A stretch of DNA of 26,497 bases from NCBI GenBank assembly GCA_016293065.1, contig JAEDEY010000022.1, positions 1 through 26,497 on the forward strand. The letters run 5' to 3'. The translations under genes and the position numbers were made by a program. Origin of the DNA: Bacteroidales bacterium (GTDB lineage Bacteria > Bacteroidota > Bacteroidia > Bacteroidales > UBA3663). Under the pieces are notes generated by a model. That model saw nothing but the letters and a program-made list of their open reading frames with translations, made no database searches and had not been told where the DNA came from. Shown here one piece after another: positions 1-7,063 of this stretch (position 1 is its first letter; every line of letters starts with the position of its first letter).

Positions 1-268
1 TATATAATGTGCGCAGATTGCGCATGTAGAATGAGGTGGTGTTGCGACATAGGTGATGGCTCTTCAGCCAGGTTTCGTACGACATTATGAGCTGGGGTGT
101 CATGTCTTCAAATCCAAGGTCACGGCCTTTCATGTAGGTCTTGAAGCTTCGTAGGGCTTGGTCATAGTGTTCGGCTGTGGTGTGCCGTCCAGCTTCGTGG
201 TGCAGGCTTATCTGCCTGTCGATAAACACGAACACTTTCTCGTCAGCCATCGTGGATGGGTGCGCCAT
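1..268 (-). CDS. Tyrosine recombinase / phage-integrase family protein, N-terminal fragment (runs off left edge)
   Basis: Reading leftwards from the ATG at 268 gives 89 open codons to the window edge, with an alternative ATG at 250. The peptide begins MAHPSTMADEK and continues with an alpha-helical stretch (QALRSFKTYMKGR, then RNTTSFYMRNLRTLY). This pattern is typical of the SAM-like core-binding domain of Bacteroidota tyrosine recombinases. No arm-type DNA-binding domain precedes it, as in the short integrases that promote DNA inversion or transpose small elements. The catalytic R-H-R-Y residues lie outside the window, so activity cannot be judged. It starts about 35 bases beyond the fabH terminator hairpin, on the same strand. 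Family assignment is by recognition of the N-terminal domain only; the type of recombinase is unknown. Confidence 0.72.
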   Translation of the reverse strand, partial: MAHPSTMADEKVFVFIDRQISLHHEAGRHTTAEHYDQALRSFKTYMKGRDLGFEDMTPQLIMSYETWLKSHHLCRNTTSFYMRNLRTLY

Positions 269-303
269 AATTCAAATTTCTTGATATTTGATTTTAAAAC
301 TAT

Positions 304-350
304 CTTGCCCTGAAGACTATTGAATGCAAATCAACAATCTTCAGGGCAAG
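304..350 (-). terminator. Long hairpin after fabH, probable intrinsic terminator
   Basis: Two 19-base arms (304-322 and 332-350) pair at 17 of 19 positions around a 9-base loop; the core is CTTGCCCTGAAGA / TCTTCAGGGCAAG. It lies 28 bases past the fabH stop. On the minus strand the stem is followed by an imperfect T-rich run (ATAGTTTTAAAA). The stem is unusually long and perfect for a simple terminator, so a recombination site for the adjacent integrase cannot be excluded. Confidence 0.65.
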
Positions 351-377
351 TATTATAGTGAATAACAGGAATCAGGA

Positions 378-1370
378 TCAGAACTTGCAGTCACCCCAGG
401 TGAGGTACATGGCTCCCCAGGTGAAGCCTGAGCCGAAGGCTGCGAGCATGAGGCGGTCGCCCTTCTTGAGCTTGCCTTCCTGACATGCTTCGTGCAATGC
501 GATAGGGATTGAGGCAGATGAGGTGTTGCCTACATGATCGATATTGCAGATGATCTTCTCTTCTGGGGCATGACAGTGGTCGCGCACTGCATCGATGATG
601 CGCTTGTTGGCCTGATGTGTGCAGATCCAGTCGATGTCGTCAAGTGTGAGATTGCCTTCCTCCATGACCTCGCTGACTGCTGATGTCATGAATGTGACTG
701 CCTGCTTGAACACGAACTTGCCATCCTGGAGGATGTAGTGCAGTCCTTCGTCAACCATCTCGTGGGTAGGGACATTGGCTGAACAACCTCCTCGGCGGAT
801 AAGGTGCTCATGACCATAGCCATCGGCATGTATCTTGGCTATCTGGACGCCATATTCCTCGCTTGGCTCTACGAGAGCTGCTGCACCACCATCGCCAAAG
901 AGTGCGCATGTGGTACGATCCTTGTAGTTGACAAACGATGTGAGGTTCTCGGCTGAGCAGATCACAATCTTCTTGTACATGCCTGCCTTGATATAGGCCT
1001 GTGCCTGCTGGAGGCTATAGAGGAAGCCTGTGCAAGCCGAGAGAATGTCATAGCACATTGCATTACGGATATCGAGTGCATCGGCAATGACGCAAGCTGT
1101 AGAAGGGAAGATGTAATCAGGCATTGAAGTGGCGCAGATGAGACACTCAACCTCTTCTGGCTTTGTGCCTGTCTTCTCAAGCAGGTCCTTGACTGCTGGG
1201 ATGGCCAGACGGCTTGAGCCTGTAGGCTCGTTTCTCAGGACATGACGAGACTTGATGCCTGTACGTGTAGTAATCCACTCATCGTTGGTATCGACCATTG
1301 TTGCGATCTCATCGTTAGTGAGAACATATTCTGGAAGATAATGCGAAATACCTGTAATTGCAGCGTTCAT
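378..1370 (-). CDS. fabH: Beta-ketoacyl-ACP synthase III (FabH)
   Basis: The 330-residue protein condenses acetyl-CoA (or a branched acyl-CoA) with malonyl-ACP to start type II fatty acid synthesis in the cytoplasm. The thiolase-fold catalytic triad is visible. Cys113 lies in SACTGF, His252 in THQANKR and Asn282 in VGNTSS, matching the Cys-His-Asn order of E. coli FabH, whose residues are Cys112, His244 and Asn274. The N-terminal ITGISHYLPE and DEWITTRTGI stretches and the C-terminal GSGFTWGA are standard for the family, and the length is normal. It is the last gene of a yceD-rpmF-fabH series on the minus strand. The plsX gene often found between rpmF and fabH in other phyla is absent. A hairpin between rpmF and fabH may reduce read-through. 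Confidence 0.96.
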   Translation of the reverse strand: MNAAITGISHYLPEYVLTNDEIATMVDTNDEWITTRTGIKSRHVLRNEPTGSSRLAIPAVKDLLEKTGTKPEEVECLICATSMPDYIFPSTACVIADALDIRNAMCYDILSACTGFLYSLQQAQAYIKAGMYKKIVICSAENLTSFVNYKDRTTCALFGDGGAAALVEPSEEYGVQIAKIHADGYGHEHLIRRGGCSANVPTHEMVDEGLHYILQDGKFVFKQAVTFMTSAVSEVMEEGNLTLDDIDWICTHQANKRIIDAVRDHCHAPEEKIICNIDHVGNTSSASIPIALHEACQEGKLKKGDRLMLAAFGSGFTWGAMYLTWGDCKF

Positions 1371-1402
1371 ATATTTTATGTATTAATGAGTCAAAAACAA
1401 AA

Positions 1403-1438
1403 ATTGCCCAAGGCCAAGATGACTTGTCGATGGGCAAT
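1403..1438 (-). terminator. Hairpin plus T-run between rpmF and fabH
   Basis: The arms ATTGCCCA (1403-1410) and TGGGCAAT (1431-1438) pair perfectly, with an inner CAAG/CTTG stem. On the minus strand they are followed directly by TTTTTGTTTTTG, the classic form of an intrinsic terminator. It sits after the rpmF stop and 33 bases before the fabH start. Because no good TAnnTTTG box lies between it and fabH, it may act as a partial terminator that sets the rpmF to fabH ratio. Confidence 0.7.
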
Positions 1439-1454
1439 AGATTGATTCTTGTAG

Positions 1455-1640
1455 TTAAACTGCAGCCTCTTTCTCGATAGCCAATTTGCCACGATAGTAA
1501 CCACACTCAGGGCAAACTGTGTGTGAGAGATGCCAGCCACCACAGTTAGGGCATACAACTACAGCAGGAACTACTGCCTTGTCATGCGTACGACGCTTAG
1601 CGGTACGCGTGTTTGATTGTCTTCTTTTAGGATGTGCCAT
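1455..1640 (-). CDS. rpmF: 50S ribosomal protein bL32
   Basis: This 61-residue, strongly basic protein begins MAHPKRRQSNTRTAKRR, the L32 signature that sits in the large ribosomal subunit near the peptidyl-transferase side. It retains two zinc-binding CxxC pairs, CPNC and CPEC, so it is the zinc-binding (C+) form. Length and order match the family. It lies 18 bases after the DUF177 gene on the same strand, as in many bacteria, and a terminator-like hairpin follows it. There is no sign of truncation. Confidence 0.97.
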   Translation of the reverse strand: MAHPKRRQSNTRTAKRRTHDKAVVPAVVVCPNCGGWHLSHTVCPECGYYRGKLAIEKEAAV

Positions 1641-1658
1641 TTTAGAATATATTAATAA

Positions 1659-2225
1659 TTAATCCTTCTGAATAAGATTCTTGAGGGCATCCCAACGAGG
1701 ATCTGAGGGTCCTTGGTCGCTGGTTTCCTCAATGTCATCCTCATTGCCATTGAAGTCCTCGTCATCTGCATCGACTGCAAGATGCTCGCTCAACTTCTTC
1801 GACATGCCCTTGTTGCAAAGGCCGTAAGGATGAACATGCTTGATCGGTATAGCCAATGTAACGAATTCATACAGGAACCAGGAAATGTTGATGTAGCCTT
1901 GTTCTTCAGGAACGATCACGATGTCATCGCCATCGTCCTTGAATTCCTTGCCAAAACGCACTATCAAGTGTCCTGTTGTCTTGACTGGCTGATCCATTTC
2001 CTCCAGGCAACGGTCGCACTCGACTACAACCTTTCCTTCAAGCTCGAAGTTAAGTTCCGACTGTTTCTGTGTCTTATCGACTGTCACTTTACACTTAATA
2101 TCCCCCTTTTGAATCTCTTCCTCGCCAATCATTCCGAAGAATTCGTTGTCGAGATGATATTCAAATTCGCTCTTTCCAATTGCCATTGACTTGAGCTGAA
2201 TATTATATGAATCGAACTTACTCAC
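1659..2225 (-). CDS. DUF177 / YceD family protein
   Basis: This is a YceD-family protein, a group associated with 23S rRNA maturation or ribosome assembly and nearly always encoded just before rpmF. It shows the family features: a CDRC motif (Cys70 and Cys73), a strongly acidic linker near the C-terminus, and the conserved DPRWDALKNL end. I choose the GTG at 2225, giving 188 aa and an N-terminus MSKFDSYNIQLKS. The longer frame to 2252 would begin with TTG inside a TACCTTTG promoter box (2250-2257), so its first codon could not be in the transcript. The gene is the first of the yceD-rpmF-fabH series. The exact molecular role in this phylum is not known. Confidence 0.88.
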   Translation of the reverse strand: MSKFDSYNIQLKSMAIGKSEFEYHLDNEFFGMIGEEEIQKGDIKCKVTVDKTQKQSELNFELEGKVVVECDRCLEEMDQPVKTTGHLIVRFGKEFKDDGDDIVIVPEEQGYINISWFLYEFVTLAIPIKHVHPYGLCNKGMSKKLSEHLAVDADDEDFNGNEDDIEETSDQGPSDPRWDALKNLIQKD

Positions 2226-2249
2226 TATTAAGAATGCGTTAATCGGGTG

Positions 2250-2257
2250 CAAAGGTA
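2250..2257 (-). promoter_or_regulatory. -7 promoter box of the yceD-rpmF operon
   Basis: On the minus strand the sequence reads TACCTTTG, an exact match to the Bacteroidota housekeeping -7 element TAnnTTTG. Transcription would start near 2243-2245, leaving an untranslated leader of about 20 bases before the GTG at 2225. A matching -33 TTTG is not clear. Confidence 0.62.
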
Positions 2258-2317
2258 GATAATTTTTTCTAATGTTGTATCTATTTATAGGTAATATTTG
2301 AAAAAATTATGATAAAA

Positions 2318-2347
2318 AAACGCTTTTTGTATTCTTTACATGCGTTT
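2318..2347 (-). terminator. Possible terminator of the envelope operon
   Basis: Minus-strand AAACGC and GCGTTT arms (2342-2347 and 2318-2323) enclose an 18-base loop, and the second arm runs into a TTTTTTT tract. It lies 50-80 bases after the histidine kinase stop. The stem is short and the loop long, so this is tentative. Nothing else between 2258 and 2395 looks functional. Confidence 0.4.
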
Positions 2348-2395
2348 ATAGAAGGTAAAATGTGCCAAAAATGCAAAATAAAGTGTTGATAACTC

Positions 2396-3559
2396 TCAGA
2401 TTTCTATTCTGAAGACAGTGCCTTTTCCGAGTGTAGAACTCTTTACTTCGATGATTCCATGATGATATTGCTCGATTATTCTCTTTGCCAAAGTGAGTCC
2501 CAATCCCCATCCTCGTTGCTTGGTTGTGTAACCTGGTTCGAAGATGGTCTTGAGTTTGTTGTTTGGGATGCCTCTGCCTGTGTCGGCTACCTCTACCACG
2601 GCACGGCCATTGGCACTACTGCCAGCGAAGAGTGTGATGTGTATGGTTCCTTTGCCGTCGGTCATTGCATCTACAGCATTCTTGCAAAGATTCTCGATGA
2701 CCCAGGCAAAGAGCGGGCGACACAGCGGACGAATCACAGGTGTAGCAGGTAACTGAGCAGAAATCTCAATGTGTTGCGACACTCGCTTCTGCATGTAGGC
2801 TACCACTTCGGCTATGGTTTCGCCTGCATCCGATGGTTCAAGCTGGGGTTCTGAACCAATCTTTGAAAAACGGTCGGCTACATTATGCAGTCGCTTCACG
2901 TCTTTGTCTATCTCGACTACAATATCGTTTAGCTGTTCCTTTGGCACTTCACACTCCACGCTCTCGATATAGTTGATCCATCCCATCAGCGACTGGATGG
3001 GTGTGCCCAGCTGATGAGCTGTCTCTTTTGAGAGTCCGACCCACACCTGGTTCTGCTCATACTGCTTGCGGCTCACTATCATGTAGTAGAACAGGAAGGT
3101 GAAGACCAGTATGACCAGAAGCTGGATGTAAGGGTAGTAGTGAAGCTCGCTGAGCAAGACCGACTCATCGTAATAGAGATATTGCTTCCAGTCGTCGGCA
3201 ATGGTGATTTCGAAAAAATTGTCGGAGGCTGTCAGGGTCTTGATCTTTGCAGCTATGAAACCTGCTGTATCGGCAGGGATCACGATATTGTTGCTGTCGA
3301 TAAGCTTGCCTTCGGGAGTGGTCAGAAATACGGGAATAGTGGTGTTTCCTTCGATAATCTTCAGCTCAATGCTCATATCGGCATTGGCATCTGCCATGAT
3401 GATCTTCTGATAAGCCTCTGCCCATAACTCTATCTTTGCCCGTTCTTCGGATTCAAGCTGTCTGACCAATCGGTTTGAGACGTACAAAAACAGTATTATC
3501 AGCACTATTGATACTGACAAAAACGACCACGAGAATATGCGTTTCAGCCTATTGTTCAT
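2396..3559 (-). CDS. Membrane sensor histidine kinase (orphan)
   Basis: This inner-membrane kinase of 387 aa starts at the ATG at 3559; a longer frame would begin with TTG at 3589. Helix 1 is at about residues 10-27. An extracytoplasmic sensor domain of about 115 residues follows, then helix 2 at about 144-162. The H-box GLSKETAHQLGTPIQS places the phospho-accepting His at 182. The N-box (ENLCKNAVDAM), G1 box (DTGRGI) and G2 box (GWGLGLTLAKRI) complete the ATPase domain. There is no receiver domain or adjacent response regulator. It is the last gene of the envelope operon, 36 bases after the four-unit outer-membrane protein. That position suggests it senses the state or ligand of the surface machinery, which is an inference. 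Confidence 0.93.
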   Translation of the reverse strand: MNNRLKRIFSWSFLSVSIVLIILFLYVSNRLVRQLESEERAKIELWAEAYQKIIMADANADMSIELKIIEGNTTIPVFLTTPEGKLIDSNNIVIPADTAGFIAAKIKTLTASDNFFEITIADDWKQYLYYDESVLLSELHYYPYIQLLVILVFTFLFYYMIVSRKQYEQNQVWVGLSKETAHQLGTPIQSLMGWINYIESVECEVPKEQLNDIVVEIDKDVKRLHNVADRFSKIGSEPQLEPSDAGETIAEVVAYMQKRVSQHIEISAQLPATPVIRPLCRPLFAWVIENLCKNAVDAMTDGKGTIHITLFAGSSANGRAVVEVADTGRGIPNNKLKTIFEPGYTTKQRGWGLGLTLAKRIIEQYHHGIIEVKSSTLGKGTVFRIEI

Positions 3560-3595
3560 AGCAGATTGATGTATTTTGAAGCCGAACAAATGAGA

Positions 3596-6500
3596 TTATT
3601 TCAAGGTCTTGAATCGGTTGTGCGAATAGCGGATACCGAACAATGTGAAATACTGCATCTTGTCGTGACCCGATGGAGCGTGTATCTTGTCGTTAGGCAA
3701 GAACGAGAATCGTGGCTGTATGAACAAAGCGATGCTCTTGGTGATGTTGGCATTGATCTGGGTGCCGAAGTTATAGCCAACACGAGTCTTGGAATCAAGA
3801 AGCGAGCTGCTGTGTATCATCACATCCAATCCCGCAAAAAGCTCCATATCCACTCTTCGCTTGTCGTCTTCGCCCAGACAAGAATTGGTCACGTTGAACA
3901 CATATTCAGGCGAGAGGCTCATCCAGTTGTAATATGTTCCATCGGCTCCCTGATTCTTCTCTGTGCCGAGATATTCGATTCGCAAGCCATGTTTTGGGGT
4001 CACATTCATACCCAAAGCACCTCCATAGACAAGATTGTCCATGTTGAAGAACGAACGCCTGAAGCCTGTGTTGGCCTGTACATACCAGCGGAAACGGTTG
4101 GTAAGGATATCTATGCGACGTTCGTTGGTGAAGTCATACTGAATACCAAAGAGGCCAGACAATGGCAATTTGGCATCAAACTTGCTGAGTTTCTGGATGC
4201 GTCCACCTGCTGTGAGCCAAGCACGCTTGCCTATGCGATACTGCAACTGTGATGTAGCCACTATGGCTATATCGTTGTTGTGATGGTTGGTGAGATGTCC
4301 CATTTCGAGTCCTCCACTCACATTCCAGTTCCAGCGGCTCTCGACTATTGCTGGCGAGAACAAACGCAGGAAGTTGAACACCAATTCGGCTCGACCACCA
4401 TAATAAGACACAAACATTGGGTTGTTATAGTCATCGTAACCAGGCTCCTCGCTCAGCAATTCGCCCGAGAAGACCGAAGCCTGCAAGCTGAACAGGTTGC
4501 CGAGCTTACGTCCGATGGCAAAGTCGAATGCACCAATCTGGTGTCCAGAGGTGAGACTCGACAGCTGTGCGTCCCATGTGGTCTGGATATACCATTTCTG
4601 CATAGGATGCCACTGTTTGTCTGTCTGAATGCGATTGATCTTTCGCAGGTTCTGCACAGGATGCCATGATCCCACCTTTTCCTTGATTTTGCGACCAGGA
4701 TGCCAGTCGGCAAACGGATGCCAGTCGGAAACCTTATATGCGAAGTTTCTGAGTCGGCGGAATTCACGTTCTCCCCATAGGTCTCTATACGCGTCTTCGT
4801 TGTTCTTGGTATAGAATCTATTGGGCACATAGCGAATACCCATCATGGTGATATATTGCAACTTATCGTGATCGGTAGTTGCTATCACCTTGTCGAAAGG
4901 CTGGAAGCTGAAACGAGGTTCTACATAGAACGCCAAGTCATCGGTCACATAAGCATTGAGCTGGGTGCCTATATTGAATCCCACCTTAGTGTCCTTGTGC
5001 ATCATAATGTCGAGACCCGAAAAGAATTCTATGTCGAGTTTTCGGCGGTCGTCTTCGCCAAGCAGACGATTGGTGAAGTTATAGACATATTCGGGCGAGA
5101 GACTCATCCAGTTGCTGCGTGTGCCATCGGGTGAGGTCTGTTTCTTTGTGCCGATAAACTCAATACGTGCACCATGCACTGGTGTCACATTGAGACCTAC
5201 TGCTGCACCAAAGGCGAATTTGTCCATATTGAAGAAAGCGTTGTGGAAGCCCACACCTCCCTGATAATACCATCGCCAGTAGTTGTTGAGCAGATCTATG
5301 CGCTTCTGGTTGGTGATGTCGTATTGCAGACCTAAATGTGCCGACAATGGCAGCTTTGCCTCAAACTCCAATGGTTGCTGCAGACGACCTCCTGCCGTGA
5401 GCCAGGTGTGGCGTGCAAAGCGATACTGCAACTGTGAGCCTGCAACAATGGCCAAGTCGTGATTGTGGTGATTGGTCAGACGTCCATACTCCATACCTCC
5501 GCTGAGATTCCAGTTCCATCGGCTGTCTTCAAGGGTTGGCGACCACATGCGCAGGAAATTGAGCACTATCTCGGCTCGACCTCCGTAGTATTCGACAAAC
5601 ATCGGATTATCCTTGTCGTCATAGCCTTCTTCTTCACTCTGGAGCTCTCCTGAGAACAATGACGCACGTAAGCTCCACAGCGGACCGAAATTGCGGCCTA
5701 CAGAGAAGTCGAACGAACCTATCTGATGACCGGAAGAGAGCGAAGAAAGCTGTGCGCCAAGCAACGACTGCACATACCAGTTCTGCAAAGGTATCCAGTT
5801 GTTGCGAGATTGTTTGATACGCTTTTGATACAGGTATATCATACCTATATTCAAGTCCCAGCGTTTCTTGAGATTGGAATCTACATTATCTGCTTTGGTG
5901 TAGTCCTGAATGAGTTGCAGACGAGGCTCCATGAACAGCTCCCAGGTAGGAGTGATGCGACGAGTGAACTGAAGTCCAGCCTCGGCACCCCAGCTGAAAT
6001 GCAGCTTGTCGTCACCATTGATTTTGTCGAACTGGAACAAAGGTCCGAGCACAAGTGACATATCCACATATCTGCGTTCGTTTTCTCCAAGGAAGATGTT
6101 TGTTCCGGAGAACAAGATATCCAGCGAACCCATATACTGCTTGATGTCCTGATTGCGGTTCTTGCCATAGGTGAATCGGGCTCGGGCAGAGGTGAGAGGA
6201 TTCACTCTGTAACCCACACCAACACTGGCTCCTGGATTGACATTGTCGATATAACTGATTTCGTCTGTCTCGTAGTCTGACTTTGGAACAGGCAAGAAAG
6301 CATCGGCACCCAGTTCGAAGAACCAGTTCTTCATGTGCAATGGCTTGATCTCTTTCTTTGGAGGTACCACTGCCAACATCTCCGAAAGCTTATAGTTAAG
6401 TCCGAGATGAGCTGTTGCCATGGCATCAAAGCCCTCATCGTTGTCGGCTGCGTCATAGGAGTCGGAATAAATTCCAATGCGAGGCTCGACAAAGAATGTG

Positions 6501-7063
6501 GTATGAGGAGAGAAGGCACGAGCCAGTCTCAAACCGAGATAACCGCCGAAATACAACTGTTTCTTGTTGTCATCACCACTGATTGAACCTACTTCTGCTC
6601 CTGTCGATGCAGAAACGGAATATCGGTGAGTGAGGTCCATGCCATAGTAGAAATTGGTGATGTTCCACAGATAATTCAGATCTGCACCAAAGCGACGGAA
6701 GCTGTAGTCGGTCTTGTCGCTGTTGGCAAACTTCAGTCCCAGGCTCAACGCATTGCTCGTATTCAGATATTTGGTAAGCGACAATCCGAAGTTGAAGAAA
6801 TTATGGTCGTATCTTGCCTTATTCCACATAAACTCAGGGTTGAGCGTGAAATTGAAGCTTGTGTTCTTGTACCATCGCGAATTGTCGATAGTGTCAGTGT
6901 CGATGCCTCTGTACCACGATGCAATCATATATCGTGGCACATCAATGACACTGTCTTTATCTGCTGAAAGAGGTGACGCACAAAGCTTTTCTGCTGAAAT
7001 CATCAGCAGTATCATAGCCATGCACATGGCCAATATTGTTTTATTATCCCGAGTTCTCAACAT
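3596..7063 (-). CDS. Giant outer-membrane beta-barrel protein with four related units
   Basis: This 1155-residue exported protein has a signal peptide at about residues 1-29 (hydrophobic LAMCMAMILLMISA). The rest is rich in alternating aromatic/hydrophobic strands typical of outer-membrane barrels. Four related units can be aligned by eye: about 85-226, 246-415, 423-752 and 819-1150. Each ends in an [EQ]PR strand (FVEPRIGI, FMEPRLQL, YVEPRFSF, FIQPRFSF). The last two units are very alike, sharing QLSS, GHQIG, SRWNWN, LTNHHN, NWMSLSPEYV and LGEDD. A linker (751-818) carries repeated WHP motifs. Its ATG overlaps the stop of the OmpA-like gene by one base (TAATG), so the two are translationally linked. 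I do not recognise a named family. It could be a surface channel, anchor or assembly platform. Confidence 0.8.
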   Translation of the reverse strand: MLRTRDNKTILAMCMAMILLMISAEKLCASPLSADKDSVIDVPRYMIASWYRGIDTDTIDNSRWYKNTSFNFTLNPEFMWNKARYDHNFFNFGLSLTKYLNTSNALSLGLKFANSDKTDYSFRRFGADLNYLWNITNFYYGMDLTHRYSVSASTGAEVGSISGDDNKKQLYFGGYLGLRLARAFSPHTTFFVEPRIGIYSDSYDAADNDEGFDAMATAHLGLNYKLSEMLAVVPPKKEIKPLHMKNWFFELGADAFLPVPKSDYETDEISYIDNVNPGASVGVGYRVNPLTSARARFTYGKNRNQDIKQYMGSLDILFSGTNIFLGENERRYVDMSLVLGPLFQFDKINGDDKLHFSWGAEAGLQFTRRITPTWELFMEPRLQLIQDYTKADNVDSNLKKRWDLNIGMIYLYQKRIKQSRNNWIPLQNWYVQSLLGAQLSSLSSGHQIGSFDFSVGRNFGPLWSLRASLFSGELQSEEEGYDDKDNPMFVEYYGGRAEIVLNFLRMWSPTLEDSRWNWNLSGGMEYGRLTNHHNHDLAIVAGSQLQYRFARHTWLTAGGRLQQPLEFEAKLPLSAHLGLQYDITNQKRIDLLNNYWRWYYQGGVGFHNAFFNMDKFAFGAAVGLNVTPVHGARIEFIGTKKQTSPDGTRSNWMSLSPEYVYNFTNRLLGEDDRRKLDIEFFSGLDIMMHKDTKVGFNIGTQLNAYVTDDLAFYVEPRFSFQPFDKVIATTDHDKLQYITMMGIRYVPNRFYTKNNEDAYRDLWGEREFRRLRNFAYKVSDWHPFADWHPGRKIKEKVGSWHPVQNLRKINRIQTDKQWHPMQKWYIQTTWDAQLSSLTSGHQIGAFDFAIGRKLGNLFSLQASVFSGELLSEEPGYDDYNNPMFVSYYGGRAELVFNFLRLFSPAIVESRWNWNVSGGLEMGHLTNHHNNDIAIVATSQLQYRIGKRAWLTAGGRIQKLSKFDAKLPLSGLFGIQYDFTNERRIDILTNRFRWYVQANTGFRRSFFNMDNLVYGGALGMNVTPKHGLRIEYLGTEKNQGADGTYYNWMSLSPEYVFNVTNSCLGEDDKRRVDMELFAGLDVMIHSSSLLDSKTRVGYNFGTQINANITKSIALFIQPRFSFLPNDKIHAPSGHDKMQYFTLFGIRYSHNRFKTLK
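3614..4609 (-). repeat. Coding repeat copy B of the outer-membrane protein (residues about 819-1150)
   Basis: This is the last of four units in the protein. It is closely similar to the copy at 4814-5797: QLSSLTSGHQIGAFDFAIGR here corresponds to QLSSLSSGHQIGSFDFSVGR there, and most later blocks align without large gaps. It differs mainly in a few extra residues near IHSSSLLDSK. Confidence 0.85.
4814..5797 (-). repeat. Coding repeat copy A of the outer-membrane protein (residues about 423-750)
   Basis: This is the third unit of the protein and closest relative of the copy at 3614-4609. The two are separated by a linker with WHP motifs. Two about 1-kb similar stretches in direct orientation could recombine to shorten or diversify the protein. 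Confidence 0.85.

Noticed and set aside
304..350. Recombinase inversion site
   Set aside because: It is a hairpin with a 9-base loop directly after a stop codon, with no second copy in the window. A terminator is simpler, though not fully excluded.
2350..2370. TTGGCAC on the minus strand as a second sigma-54 promoter
   Set aside because: There is no TTGC at the required spacing, and it lies after the kinase stop with no gene placed to use it.
3566..4252. Long plus-strand open frame opposite the outer-membrane gene
   Set aside because: It mirrors the codons of the real minus-strand gene, has no promoter or signal, and its sequence does not resemble a protein family.
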